Source: Chloroflexota bacterium
Lineage (GTDB): Bacteria; Chloroflexota; UBA11872; VXNJ01
Direction: 5' to 3'
Length of the DNA: 64,000 nt
NCBI GenBank assembly: GCA_026707405.1
Contig: JAPOWW010000007.1
Location: 209,749 to 273,748, forward strand
In this document: positions 1 to 8,746 of the stretch, piece by piece
Layout of the letters: every line of letters begins with the position of its first letter
Position numbering within the stretch: the first letter of the stretch is position 1
Made by a program: the position numbers and the translations under genes
Notes under the pieces: model-generated
The model's database searches: none
What the model was told of the DNA's origin: nothing
Seen by the model: the letters and a program-made list of their open reading frames with translations, nothing else

Positions 1-414
1 AGGATTCGGGATCTTGCTTCGACCAACGAGCGCATCCGAGTTGTCGGTCATCTACCCGTCCACGACGCCGCCCTGTATCTGGCCGCCGCCGATGTAGCCG
101 TTCTGCCTAATTCCGGCAACGCCGATATCTCAGCAAGATACACCTCACCTTTGAAGCTGTTTGAGTATCTTGCGTCCGACAAGCCCGTCGTGGCGTCCGA
201 CGTGCCGGCCGTGCGTGAAATCGTACGGAACCATCATTCAGCGCTTCTGGTTAAACCCGACGATTCCGCCGCACTTGCGGCCGGAATCGAGCGAGTCGCG
301 ATGGATGAACAGTTGCGGAATAAGCTCACCCTCAACGCCCGGGAGGTCGCGCGCGAATACTCCTGGAATTCACGAGCCGCGCTCGTCAAGGCATTTCTCG
401 AGAGACTGGATTGA
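1..414 (+). CDS. GT4-type glycosyltransferase, C-terminal part (5' end outside window)
   Basis: The reading frame is open from base 1 and encodes 137 residues up to a TGA at 412-414. It has the second Rossmann half of a GT-B glycosyltransferase. A V-x-G-H-L-P strand is followed by a run of Asp/Ala ending in ADVAVLPN. Next comes the family's acceptor/donor helix, with K-L-F-E-Y-L-A-S-D-K-P-V-V-A-S-D-V-P, where the Glu is the usual nucleotide-sugar ligand. The protein probably transfers a sugar from a nucleotide donor during surface polysaccharide assembly. The next gene starts inside its stop codon (TTGA overlap), so the two are co-transcribed. Family assignment is firm; donor and acceptor cannot be told. 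Confidence 0.85.
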   Translation, partial: RIRDLASTNERIRVVGHLPVHDAALYLAAADVAVLPNSGNADISARYTSPLKLFEYLASDKPVVASDVPAVREIVRNHHSALLVKPDDSAALAAGIERVAMDEQLRNKLTLNAREVAREYSWNSRAALVKAFLERLD

Positions 415-2993
415 CCCGCCGGATCACAACGCCACTCTTCGGAGCCGTCAAGTCAAACTGGATGGTTGCCGTCGGGCTCTTGATTCCGGTGCTCATTCTC
501 TACCGCCGCCTGCTCTTCGAGAATCAAACCTGGCTCGACTTCGACTTTCTGCTCACCCACAGCCCACGCGCCGAACTGCTTCAATCCGGGATCAGGTCCG
601 GTTCCGTGCCCTTGTGGGCCGACGGATTCCTCGGCGGCTTTCCCGTACCGTTCTCGGAGTTCGGGTGGTTCTATCCGGTCACCTGGCTATTTCTCGCACT
701 GTTCCCTATGCCGCTCGCATACCATGCCCAGACTGCGTTCGGTCTGTTGCTCGCGGCGCTATCGGCGTACTGGCTGGCTCGTACCTGGGGGCTGAATAGG
801 ACTGCCGGATTCCTGGCGGCGCACCTGTACGCTCTGGCCCCCTTCCTGTTCGTAACCTCACGGTTTCTCAACTATGCGGACATAGCGTTCGTGCTGCCTG
901 CGGGAATAGCGGCAATCGAAAAAATAGCGCGGGGCCGGCTTCTATTTCTTCCTGTGCTGGCAATCACGGTCGCTGTCGCGATCGTCGCCGGTCACCCGCA
1001 GATGGCGATGATGTACGTCAGTGCGGTCGGAGCCTATGGCATTGTTCGCGCCGTGCAGCTCGGCCGAAACAGCGGGATTGGGGCCGCACTCACGTTCGCT
1101 GGATGGCTGGCGCTCGTACTGGTGTTGGCGCTGGCAGCCGGCGCGCCCCGCCTCTTACCAGTGTTCGCGGTAACAGCCGAGTCGCCGCGGGCCCACGGAC
1201 TCGACTTCATGGAGGCGGCAACCGGATCGGCTTCACCATGGAGTCTGCTTCTAGGCTACGTCTATCCGAGCTTCGACATTCCAAGCGCGCTCGATGGTCG
1301 CGCGCGAGCTGAGCCGCTGGCCTATTCCGGCCTGCTCGCGATCCCGCTGATAACGCTCGCCGTCTGGACGCGTCGTAAGGAACCGACCGTCATCTTTCTG
1401 AGCGGCTTGGCGGCCGCAGCCTTCGTTCTGGCTCTCGGCAGTTTCACTCCCGTCTTCGAAGTTCTGCACCGGCTGCCATTGTGGGAGTTCTTTCGAGCGC
1501 CAAGCAGGTTCATGGTCGTAGTTGCCTTCGCGTTCGCGTTCTTGAGCGGATACGGCTTACAGGCACTTCTTAAGGAAGCCACGCGACAACTGCATATAAC
1601 GCGTGTGCTCGCGCGGCTGTCGGTGTGGTACGCGACGCTGATACTCGCCGGGTCGGTCATAGTGACAATTCTGCTCGGTGTTGAGCAGGGCCCGATTCGC
1701 CATCTCGCAAACCGTCCTATCGATCGGTTCATAGTTGGGGGGCTCGATCGATTCGCCTCCGAAAAGGAGCATCGGCAAGCCCTCGAAATGGCAATCCACG
1801 AACTGCAAGACTCGTTCGCGCTGGCGAGCTGGACGCCCGTTTTCACCATGGTCGCGGCCGTCCTGTCGGCGCCGGTGCTCTGGGCCTACGTCAGAGGAAA
1901 GATCTCAGCGCGCGTAGCCGTCTCCGCCGCAACTCTGGTTCTTGCGGCCGACTTGTTTTTTTCGCTCGGTCACAAAATAGAGACGATCCCGGCGCGCTAC
2001 TTTCAACCGGCGCCTGAAATATCGAATTCGCCCGCGCTACCGGCCGGGAGCCGCGTCTTCTCTTATCGGGGGCTGTCCGACAAATGGGAACTCTCCGTCG
2101 GAACGCAACATCTCGATCGCTCCTTAAGAGATCAAGTTGAGTATCTTTTCCTGCGCCAGGTTCTTACACCAAACTTGGCGATGCGGAGCGGACTCACCTC
2201 AATTGACGGTTACGAAAACTTGATGAGCGCGCGGCAGGCCGAGATTCTCTCGTATATCGGCAGCGAGCGGACCACCCGCCGCGGATTCGCTTCTCATCCG
2301 CACACGCAAGAGGAAGATAAGGCGAGGACCCTGGGAAGGCGGCTTCCGGCGCTCGCCGCGCTGGGCGTCGATGCGGTGCTGTCGGGCACTTCCCTCGACG
2401 AGAGCCTGGGAGAACCCGCAGACCGACTCGACGTTGAGTTTCCGGACTGGGCTGGCGTCGATCAAAGAGTCTGGATATACGCTGTTCCGCATAGCGCCGG
2501 CCAGGCCTATCTGACCGGAAACTGGCAGCGTGACTACCCAGTCTTACCAACGAGTTCAGTTCTCGGCGCGCTGGCTTCGGCTCCGCCCGGCACGGTTTTC
2601 GTGGACAGCGATCCTGGTTTTCGGAGCCGAGAGTCCGATTCAGACGGCCGTCCTCTTAGTGCACACTCCTCGAACGGCAGCCACGTCTACGAGGTAGAAG
2701 TTGACCGCGTCTCCCTGCTCGTCGCCAACTCATTCATTACTCGCGGCTGGAAAGCCGAGGTCAACGGGCGTCTTGTCCCCTATATGACGGCAAATCGATT
2801 CGGCGCCGCCGTAGTGCTAACTCCCGGAAAACACACGGTGCGGTTCTCATACTTGCCTCCCAACTGGACTATCGCCCGTGGATTTGGACTGGCGGGCGGC
2901 GCTTCACTTGCGCTTATGGCTGGGGCGGCAGCGATAGTTACCGTCAGATCCAGGTGGACGGCAAAGCGAACCGGTCTGGTCGCCGAAGATTGA
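411..2993 (+). CDS. YfhO-type multi-spanning membrane protein (GT-C-like)
   Basis: 860 residues. The first ~520 form many hydrophobic segments. An early loop carries W-L-D-F-D and L-P-L-W-x(n)-G-G-F-P, followed by EFGWFYPVTW, the pattern of YfhO/GT-C-fold proteins. A soluble region (~540-830) follows, with one last transmembrane helix near 833-853 and a basic tail. YfhO family members are thought to move lipid-linked sugars onto polymers such as teichoic acids. Here the protein may glycosylate or modify the polymer made by this cluster. It starts with TTG overlapping the previous TGA, and its own TGA overlaps the next TTG, so translation is coupled on both sides. Its function is inferred from family only. 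Confidence 0.8.
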   Translation: MTRRITTPLFGAVKSNWMVAVGLLIPVLILYRRLLFENQTWLDFDFLLTHSPRAELLQSGIRSGSVPLWADGFLGGFPVPFSEFGWFYPVTWLFLALFPMPLAYHAQTAFGLLLAALSAYWLARTWGLNRTAGFLAAHLYALAPFLFVTSRFLNYADIAFVLPAGIAAIEKIARGRLLFLPVLAITVAVAIVAGHPQMAMMYVSAVGAYGIVRAVQLGRNSGIGAALTFAGWLALVLVLALAAGAPRLLPVFAVTAESPRAHGLDFMEAATGSASPWSLLLGYVYPSFDIPSALDGRARAEPLAYSGLLAIPLITLAVWTRRKEPTVIFLSGLAAAAFVLALGSFTPVFEVLHRLPLWEFFRAPSRFMVVVAFAFAFLSGYGLQALLKEATRQLHITRVLARLSVWYATLILAGSVIVTILLGVEQGPIRHLANRPIDRFIVGGLDRFASEKEHRQALEMAIHELQDSFALASWTPVFTMVAAVLSAPVLWAYVRGKISARVAVSAATLVLAADLFFSLGHKIETIPARYFQPAPEISNSPALPAGSRVFSYRGLSDKWELSVGTQHLDRSLRDQVEYLFLRQVLTPNLAMRSGLTSIDGYENLMSARQAEILSYIGSERTTRRGFASHPHTQEEDKARTLGRRLPALAALGVDAVLSGTSLDESLGEPADRLDVEFPDWAGVDQRVWIYAVPHSAGQAYLTGNWQRDYPVLPTSSVLGALASAPPGTVFVDSDPGFRSRESDSDGRPLSAHSSNGSHVYEVEVDRVSLLVANSFITRGWKAEVNGRLVPYMTANRFGAAVVLTPGKHTVRFSYLPPNWTIARGFGLAGGASLALMAGAAAIVTVRSRWTAKRTGLVAED

Positions 2994-4111
2994 AAGTCTG
3001 TCTCGTCGCCGACGCGCTTCAGCCCTCGACCGGATGGGGCCGCTATGCCGCCGAGATTACTCGGGGACTGATAGACGCGGGCGTCGAGTGCGTGATTGCA
3101 TCCCCTCGCAAATACTGCGATTACGCAGAATTGGCTAAACACCCCAACCACCACAACATACGATCGTTTATGTACGAGGACCGCCACTACGTAAAACTGC
3201 TGTACAAGAATATTCGCGCGTTGGCACGGGCCTCGGCTGGATGCGATTTGGTCCACTGCTTCGTCGAGCCTTATCTACCCGCGCTGGGACTGCTTCCCGG
3301 CCGCACGCCGCTTGTTGCCTCGCTCGTGGGGTCGTACAGCCTCCTCAATGTTCACCCCCCACCAGAGCGATTCCTTCTCCGGCGGACCTTGCAGCGCGCC
3401 GCCCACCTCGTCCCGATCAGCGCATACACCGAGCAACGGGTGCGCGAGCACCTGCCACTCGGAGAGATGTCGGTAGTCCCGCTTGGCGTGCGCGTGGAAG
3501 ACTTCTGGCCACCTCGGCAGTTGCCCGCCAGGGAGCGAAAATGCGTGCTCTCAGTCGGGATGGTAAAACCACGAAAAGGCTTGCACGTCTCGATCAAGGC
3601 GTTTGCGCGGGTGATCGAAAGGCATCCATCAGCCCGTTATCTCATTATCGGCCAAATCATCAGAGGGCCCTACTTCGACAAACTCAAGCGTCTGGTCACC
3701 GATCTAAATCTCGAAACCAGCGTCGAGTTTCTCGGCGAGGTCGGTGAGGACGAAAAAATCGACTGGTATCACAGATGCACGGTAATGGTGGCCCACTTTC
3801 TGAGCGACGAGCGAGCCTTTGATGGGTTTGGACTTGTCCACCTCGAAGCCAACGCTTGTGGAGCACCGGTTATCGGGACTTTCGATTCGGGTGCGGAAGA
3901 GCCTGTGACTCCAGGCGAGAACGGAATTCTCGTCAAGCAACACGACGTTGCCGCCACCGCCGAGGCCATGGACCGTCTGTTATCCGATCCCGACCAGGCG
4001 CGGGCGCTCGGCGAAGGTGGGAGGCGGCGCGCGCGCCAGCTTACCTGGGAGAACACCGCCCGCGGAGTGCTGGACGTATTCCGACGGGTCATGGACGAGA
4101 AAAGAGATTGA
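2990..4111 (+). CDS. GT4 family glycosyltransferase
   Basis: 373 residues from TTG 2990. I prefer this to the GTG at 2954 because TTG 2990 overlaps the upstream TGA and puts the first beta strand (K-V-C-L-V-A-D-A) right at the N-terminus. The N-terminal half has the glycine-rich S-T-G-W-G-R-Y loop. The C-terminal half has VLSVGMVKPRKGL and the E-x7-E type block DGFGLVHLEANACGAPVIG (~277-295). These are hallmarks of retaining GT4 enzymes using NDP-sugars at the cytoplasmic membrane face. It is one of seven GT-B enzymes in this cluster. Donor and acceptor are unknown. Confidence 0.85.
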   Translation: MKVCLVADALQPSTGWGRYAAEITRGLIDAGVECVIASPRKYCDYAELAKHPNHHNIRSFMYEDRHYVKLLYKNIRALARASAGCDLVHCFVEPYLPALGLLPGRTPLVASLVGSYSLLNVHPPPERFLLRRTLQRAAHLVPISAYTEQRVREHLPLGEMSVVPLGVRVEDFWPPRQLPARERKCVLSVGMVKPRKGLHVSIKAFARVIERHPSARYLIIGQIIRGPYFDKLKRLVTDLNLETSVEFLGEVGEDEKIDWYHRCTVMVAHFLSDERAFDGFGLVHLEANACGAPVIGTFDSGAEEPVTPGENGILVKQHDVAATAEAMDRLLSDPDQARALGEGGRRRARQLTWENTARGVLDVFRRVMDEKRD

Positions 4112-4152
4112 CTGTGTCGGGCGCAGCCGGCTGTGCACTATGTGGCGCCGGG

Positions 4153-4168
4153 CATTCGTTTACGAATG
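4153..4168. repeat. Small perfect inverted repeat upstream of the flippase gene
   Basis: CATTCG-TTTA-CGAATG forms a 6-bp stem with a 4-nt loop in the 127-bp gap between two + strand genes. No T-run follows, so it is not a convincing terminator. It could be a weak mRNA hairpin. The rest of the gap shows nothing recognisable. Confidence 0.3.
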
Positions 4169-4238
4169 AGATTGTTCCCGCGAGTAGGAACGGGCGTCGA
4201 CTTTCACCATTTGAACTGACTCTACGGGGGGCCTGCGC

Positions 4239-5729
4239 GTGGTAGACGGCGCCGACAAGGCGACCTTGAGCCGGCGGGCGGTGGGCGGAGTGGTCGCCCT
4301 CGGCGCTCGCGAAGGCGCCATGCGGGTTCTCGCGTTTGCCGGGGACATCGCTCTCTACCGGCTCCTTCTGCCGGAGGTATTCGGGCTGGTCGTGCCGGTG
4401 GCTTTCCTCGCCGGAATAATCAAGCACTTCAGCGACCTGGGGCTCGCCGCCTCACTCATCCAATCGCCGGATGAGCCGCGGGAACGCGATCTTCGCACGG
4501 TTTTTACCGTGCAAGCCATGTTGGTGACGGCGGCGGCCATATTCATATTCTTCGCCGGCCCGCTGATTCTCGACGCGCTTGATGAAGGTTCGCCGGACCC
4601 GTGGCTCATCCGGGCATTCGGCCTTTCGATTCTTCTCAGTGTGTTTCGCGCCGTTCCAGCAGCCATGCTCGAACGTCATCTGCAATTCGGACGACTCGCC
4701 ACGGCGGACGTTTCCGGCACGGTCTGGTTCTATGCTGCGGGGTTAGCTCTGGCCGCTGCGGGAGCCGGCCCCTGGGCACTAGTTGCCGCACACGTCGGCG
4801 GTAGCGTTGTTCCCACGCTGCTACTCCTGTTTCTCTATCCATGGAGACCGTCGCTGAAGATCGATCGATCTCGGCTTCTCCAAAACATCGACTTCGGGGC
4901 CAAGTTCCAGGGACAGCGGCTTCTGCTAATGCTCAAAGACAGCCTCATACCGATCCTGGGACCCGCCGCGTTCGGCCGGTCCGCCACCGGCTTCCTAAGC
5001 TGGGCCGACAAGATCGCCCAGCAGCCGCTGCTCCTGACTCAGCTCGTCGCCCGGGTCAGCCTCCCTGCCTTATCCCGCGCCCAGGGCGAGATGGAAACCG
5101 TGCGAGCAGGCGCGATGCTCGCGCTCAAATGGAATTGCCTGTTGACGTTTCCGTTCTTCGCGCTGATTTTCGCGTTCGCCGAGGAAATTGCTGGCCTAAT
5201 CTACGGTGACACTTGGACGCCGGCCGTGCCAGCGCTGTACGTCCTTACCGTCAATGCCATGCTCGTTCCGATAAACGGTCTCTTATATCCCGTCTTGAAT
5301 GCCATAGGTCACAGCGGGAGGCTGCTAGTAGTTTCGGCTGTTTGGACCGCGGTAGCTTGGGGGCTTGCCGGCATTCTCCTTTTGATCGGGATGGACTACC
5401 GAGCCGTGGCCGTCGGTCTGGTAGGGAGCCAAATCTTCGCGTTCGCCTATCTGCTTTTTGACATTAAACGTATTGTCGGAATAAACGTTCTCCGCCCCGT
5501 GGCGTACCCGGCCGCGGCCGCCGCGCTGAGCGGGCTGATTGGCTTCTTGTTTCTACGTCCGGTTGCCGCGAACATTCCGATGCTCCTGTTGCTGGGAGCG
5601 GTCCTGTTGGCCGGTTACTCTGCGGCGATTTATGCTCTGGACGGCAAAAGTTTGCGTAACGAAGGTCTCAGCGCCTTGAGACTTAGACGCCGCGACCGGC
5701 GAGGCAGGGGCGCGGTAACCTCGCTATGA
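4239..5729 (+). CDS. Wzx/WzxC-type polysaccharide flippase
   Basis: 496 residues starting GTG, with about twelve to fourteen hydrophobic helices spread over the whole length. The N-terminal region reads S-R-R-A-V-G-G-V-V-A-L-G-A-R-E-G-A, then LYRLLLPEVFGLVVPVAFLA and FSDLGLAASLIQ. These resemble the polysaccharide biosynthesis (MOP superfamily) exporters that flip undecaprenyl-PP-linked repeat units. It sits within the glycosyltransferase block, which fits a role in moving the finished unit across the membrane. Its stop overlaps an ATG (ATGA) that opens a 12-codon minicistron leading to the next gene. Confidence 0.85.
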   Translation: MVDGADKATLSRRAVGGVVALGAREGAMRVLAFAGDIALYRLLLPEVFGLVVPVAFLAGIIKHFSDLGLAASLIQSPDEPRERDLRTVFTVQAMLVTAAAIFIFFAGPLILDALDEGSPDPWLIRAFGLSILLSVFRAVPAAMLERHLQFGRLATADVSGTVWFYAAGLALAAAGAGPWALVAAHVGGSVVPTLLLLFLYPWRPSLKIDRSRLLQNIDFGAKFQGQRLLLMLKDSLIPILGPAAFGRSATGFLSWADKIAQQPLLLTQLVARVSLPALSRAQGEMETVRAGAMLALKWNCLLTFPFFALIFAFAEEIAGLIYGDTWTPAVPALYVLTVNAMLVPINGLLYPVLNAIGHSGRLLVVSAVWTAVAWGLAGILLLIGMDYRAVAVGLVGSQIFAFAYLLFDIKRIVGINVLRPVAYPAAAAALSGLIGFLFLRPVAANIPMLLLLGAVLLAGYSAAIYALDGKSLRNEGLSALRLRRRDRRGRGAVTSL

Positions 5730-5764
5730 AACGCCTCACAAAACCGAGAGTTCCAAGCCGTTGA
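5726..5764 (+). other. Possible 12-codon coupling minicistron
   Basis: The flippase TGA (5727-5729) overlaps an ATG at 5726. This opens a 12-codon frame (MKRLTKPRVPSR) whose TGA (5762-5764) overlaps the TTG start of the next gene. It bridges the 31-bp gap so that ribosomes could pass by termination and re-initiation. A similar arrangement is seen at 12087-12122. It may be coincidental and no peptide function is proposed. Confidence 0.3.
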
Positions 5765-6819
5765 GAATATTCCTCGCCGGTCCATGGTGGGATACCGGTG
5801 CGCTGGCCGATTACGTGGCCGCCGGGCTCAAGAAATTAGGTCACGATACGAGGCTGTTCCTCTACAGCACCGACCTGAATGCGCCGATCGGCATTCGTGA
5901 CCGGATTCGCCGCCGCTTGACCGGCGACTCGCGCTTCCAGCTTGACCGGATGTTCAAGGCGGCGAGAGACGATAACATCCGCCTCCTTGAGGGAGTTCAA
6001 GAGCACAGGCCTGATCTTGTTCTCGTGATCAAGGGCGAAGTCTTCCTGCCGGAGGCGCTTCATTTCGTCAAGAAGTCATTCTCAGGACCGCTCGTTCAAT
6101 GGTGCGGCGACAATCCATTCTGGTTTCCCAACATAATCGGCAGCCTCGACGTCTACGACTGGTTTTTCCTGAGCGACGGCCACTACATCCCAGAGATCGA
6201 GCGGCACGGAGCGCGGAATGTGGGAGTCCTGCATCACGCCGCCGATCCCGATGTTTACACTGTCGACGGCGAGCAAAGCTCAAACGGCGCCGACGTAATC
6301 TTCGTAGGGGACTCGCGCCACCAAATGGGCCACCTTCCCGAGAACTGGCACAGGGTCGAGGTTGTAGAGGCGGTCGCCCGATCCGGCGTCGACCTGGCGA
6401 TATTCGGCCGGGGGTGGGAGTCGCTGCCGTCCGGCTACGCTGCTAAAGACTACTTGCGCGGCCAAACTCTGCTCCCGGCAAGCCGCGTCGCCGCCGCCTA
6501 CCGGGCGAGCAAGATAGTGCTCAACGTGCATCATCCGCAGATCGTCGACGGCTGCAACATGCGGACCTTCGAAGCGGCGGCGTGCGGGGCTTTTCAGCTG
6601 GTCGATGAGCGCCCCTCGCTGCACGAGTTGTTTGACCCTCCCAACGATCTGGTCATCTATTCCGACACGAACGAGTTGGTGGAGTTGGTCCGGTATTACT
6701 CCGACCATCCTGAGGAACGCCGGCGAGCCGCGCAGAAGTCCCGCCGGCGTGTCTTGGACGAGCACACTTACACCAAACGGCTCGCCGGAATGATCGACTT
6801 GGTCACCAGTTCTGCATGA
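5761..6819 (+). CDS. CgeB-like GT-B glycosyltransferase
   Basis: 352 residues from TTG 5761; the first strand R-I-F-L-A-G-P-W-W begins at once. There is a central L-V-Q-W-C-G-D-N-P-F-W-F segment. The C-terminal block CNMRTFEAAACGAFQLVDE (~264-283) and a tail D-P-P-N-D-L-V-I-Y match CgeB / Glyco_trans_1_2 proteins (spore maturation protein CgeB and relatives). This class of GT-B enzyme often modifies cell-surface glycans. It overlaps the following methyltransferase gene by ATGA, suggesting that the two act on the same sugar. Substrate unknown. Confidence 0.8.
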   Translation: MRIFLAGPWWDTGALADYVAAGLKKLGHDTRLFLYSTDLNAPIGIRDRIRRRLTGDSRFQLDRMFKAARDDNIRLLEGVQEHRPDLVLVIKGEVFLPEALHFVKKSFSGPLVQWCGDNPFWFPNIIGSLDVYDWFFLSDGHYIPEIERHGARNVGVLHHAADPDVYTVDGEQSSNGADVIFVGDSRHQMGHLPENWHRVEVVEAVARSGVDLAIFGRGWESLPSGYAAKDYLRGQTLLPASRVAAAYRASKIVLNVHHPQIVDGCNMRTFEAAACGAFQLVDERPSLHELFDPPNDLVIYSDTNELVELVRYYSDHPEERRRAAQKSRRRVLDEHTYTKRLAGMIDLVTSSA

Positions 6820-7667
6820 TGGAGAATCCCTTTCCGCCGACCGTAATCGGCATGTCGGCCAGGCAGATATATCGAAGCCTGATGACAACTCACTTCCACC
6901 AACCTGCAATCTGTCTGTGGCGTGCGCTGGAACTCCTCGAACTGAAAGACGTTTTGTTCGCCGCCCCCGTGCTCGACCTGGGCTGCGGCAACGGCGACGT
7001 TGGCGAGATTGCTTTGCGTTCCCACTGGCCCGTTTTCGGACTCGACCGGGTGCACTCCGAAACGCGCGCCGCGCAAGCCAGGACGATCTACCACGGACTG
7101 ACGACCGCCGACGCCACTGCGCTGCCGTTTCCCGATTCCACATTTGGGTCAGTCGTCAGCATCTGCGTCATCGAGCACATACCCGACGATGTCCGTGTGC
7201 TTCACGAAGTCGCCCGCGTGCTCAAACCCCGCGGCAAGTTCATCTTCTCCACGCCCAGCGCCGCGTTCGAGTCGAACCTCTTGGGAGCCGATGCTCCAGA
7301 ACGGGTCGACAAAGTAAATCAGCGATTGGGGCATTACCACTATCGGGGCTTGGACGAATGGACAGATCTGCTGCGTGAGCAAGGCCTGGAGGTCGATAGT
7401 CACCGGTTCCTGCTGCCGCGCAAGTCCCAGCGGATCTGGGAGCGTCTGGACAACATGATGATCGCGAGGATGCGTGGACGCCGCTTGCTCGACATCATTC
7501 GCGGTGTCGAGCGCAGAGGGATGCTGCCGAAGAAAACTTGGGCCTACGCCTGGGCGGCACTCGTCTCGAGGCTGGCTCTGCGGCGGGTCCGTACACGCGA
7601 ATCGGGAGGCGGCCAGTTGATAGTGGCCCACCGGAGAGACGTGAATGGGTCCGCCGCCTCCGCCTAA
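6816..7667 (+). CDS. Class I SAM-dependent methyltransferase
   Basis: 283 residues. Motif I is VLDLGCGNGDVGE (~52-64), with an acidic motif II (FGLDRVHSE), then DATALPFPDSTFGSV and the Methyltransf_11 signature S-I-C-V-I-E-H-I-P-D-D with LKPRGKFIFSTPS. The fold binds S-adenosylmethionine and methylates a small molecule or glycan. Between glycosyltransferase genes it may methylate or cap a sugar of the surface polymer. The ATG overlaps the previous TGA, and the following gene starts 23 nt before this one ends. Confidence 0.85.
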   Translation: MMENPFPPTVIGMSARQIYRSLMTTHFHQPAICLWRALELLELKDVLFAAPVLDLGCGNGDVGEIALRSHWPVFGLDRVHSETRAAQARTIYHGLTTADATALPFPDSTFGSVVSICVIEHIPDDVRVLHEVARVLKPRGKFIFSTPSAAFESNLLGADAPERVDKVNQRLGHYHYRGLDEWTDLLREQGLEVDSHRFLLPRKSQRIWERLDNMMIARMRGRRLLDIIRGVERRGMLPKKTWAYAWAALVSRLALRRVRTRESGGGQLIVAHRRDVNGSAASA

Positions 7668-8733
7668 CGGCGGCCCGAAAGTGCTTCACATCGTACCCCG
7701 GCTGTTCGGTCGCCAGGGGGCCTACGGCGGGGCGGAACGATACGCGCTCGAGCTCGCCAAGGCCATGTCGACCTTGACGCCGACGCGCCTCGTGGCCTTC
7801 GCACCGTTAGCTGAAAAACTACGCTTGGACAATCTCGACGTTCGGGTCGAGCGCCAGCGCTGGAGCGTCGCGGGCCGGGCGCACGATCCCGTCAATCTCG
7901 CGTTCGTGCGTCATTGTCTGTGGGCCGACGTTATCCATTGTCATCAGTTCCGCTCAACGTTCTGCGCCGTGGCGACAATACTGGGAAGGATCGCGCGCAA
8001 GCGCGTATTCGTAACCGACCACGGCGGCGGTGGATCAAACCTGGTCCGCCGCCTGCGAATCGGACGTTGGATCGACGCCCAGCTCTCCCAATCGGAATTC
8101 GCCGCCCGGTCGATGCCCTACATCGGCCGTCGAGTGGAGATTATCTATGCGGGTGTCGATCACGAGCGATACCGGCCAACCGCCCCAAAAGAGAGGGGAC
8201 AGGTGATCTATCTCGGACGGTTGCTTCCGCACAAAGGCGTCGAGCACCTGATTGAGGCGATTCCCGATGACGGCTCGCTGAAGATCGTCGGACGAGCTAT
8301 GGACGCTGATTACACCCACTTTCTACGGGAACTGGCCAGTGGGCGCGAAGTGGAGTTTCACACCTCCGCCAGCGACGAACAGGTCATCGACCTGCTTTCC
8401 TCATCGCAGTGTCTGGTGTTGCCTTCCGTATATAAAGACTACAGAGGGCGGCGGCAGGCGCTGCCCGAGTTGGTCGGACTCGTTCTATTGGAAGCTATGG
8501 CTTGCGGCACGGCGGTAGTTTGCACCAGCGCCGGCGGAATGCCCGAAGTCGTCCGCGACGGCAAGACCGGTTTTGTCGTCGAACCAGGGTCTGCGGAAGC
8601 CATGCGATCGGTCATCACGCGGTTCCTCAGCGATCCCGAGCTTGCCGGGACGATGGGGCAAAACGCGCGCGATGAGGTGCTCGGGCGGTTCACTTGGAAA
8701 GGAATCGCGCAAAAATGTCTCAGTCTTTACTAG
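7645..8733 (+). CDS. GT4 family glycosyltransferase
   Basis: 362 residues. After a Pro-rich leader comes VLHIVPRLFGRQGAYGGAER, the GT4 N-terminal glycine loop that contacts donor phosphate. V-I-Y-L-G-R-L-L-P-H-K-G-V-E opens the C-terminal Rossmann domain. The E-x7-E block GLVLLEAMACGTAVVCTS lies near 278-295, followed by GGMPEVVRDGKTGFVVEP. It is a retaining glycosyltransferase of the surface-polymer cluster. The gene overlaps the end of the methyltransferase gene. Specificity unknown. Confidence 0.87.
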   Translation: MGPPPPPNGGPKVLHIVPRLFGRQGAYGGAERYALELAKAMSTLTPTRLVAFAPLAEKLRLDNLDVRVERQRWSVAGRAHDPVNLAFVRHCLWADVIHCHQFRSTFCAVATILGRIARKRVFVTDHGGGGSNLVRRLRIGRWIDAQLSQSEFAARSMPYIGRRVEIIYAGVDHERYRPTAPKERGQVIYLGRLLPHKGVEHLIEAIPDDGSLKIVGRAMDADYTHFLRELASGREVEFHTSASDEQVIDLLSSSQCLVLPSVYKDYRGRRQALPELVGLVLLEAMACGTAVVCTSAGGMPEVVRDGKTGFVVEPGSAEAMRSVITRFLSDPELAGTMGQNARDEVLGRFTWKGIAQKCLSLY

Positions 8734-8746
8734 GCGGCATTCGGAA

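Noticed and set aside
4153..4168. Terminator before the flippase gene
   Set aside because: The stem has only 6 bp and no T-run follows; the cluster appears to be one transcript.
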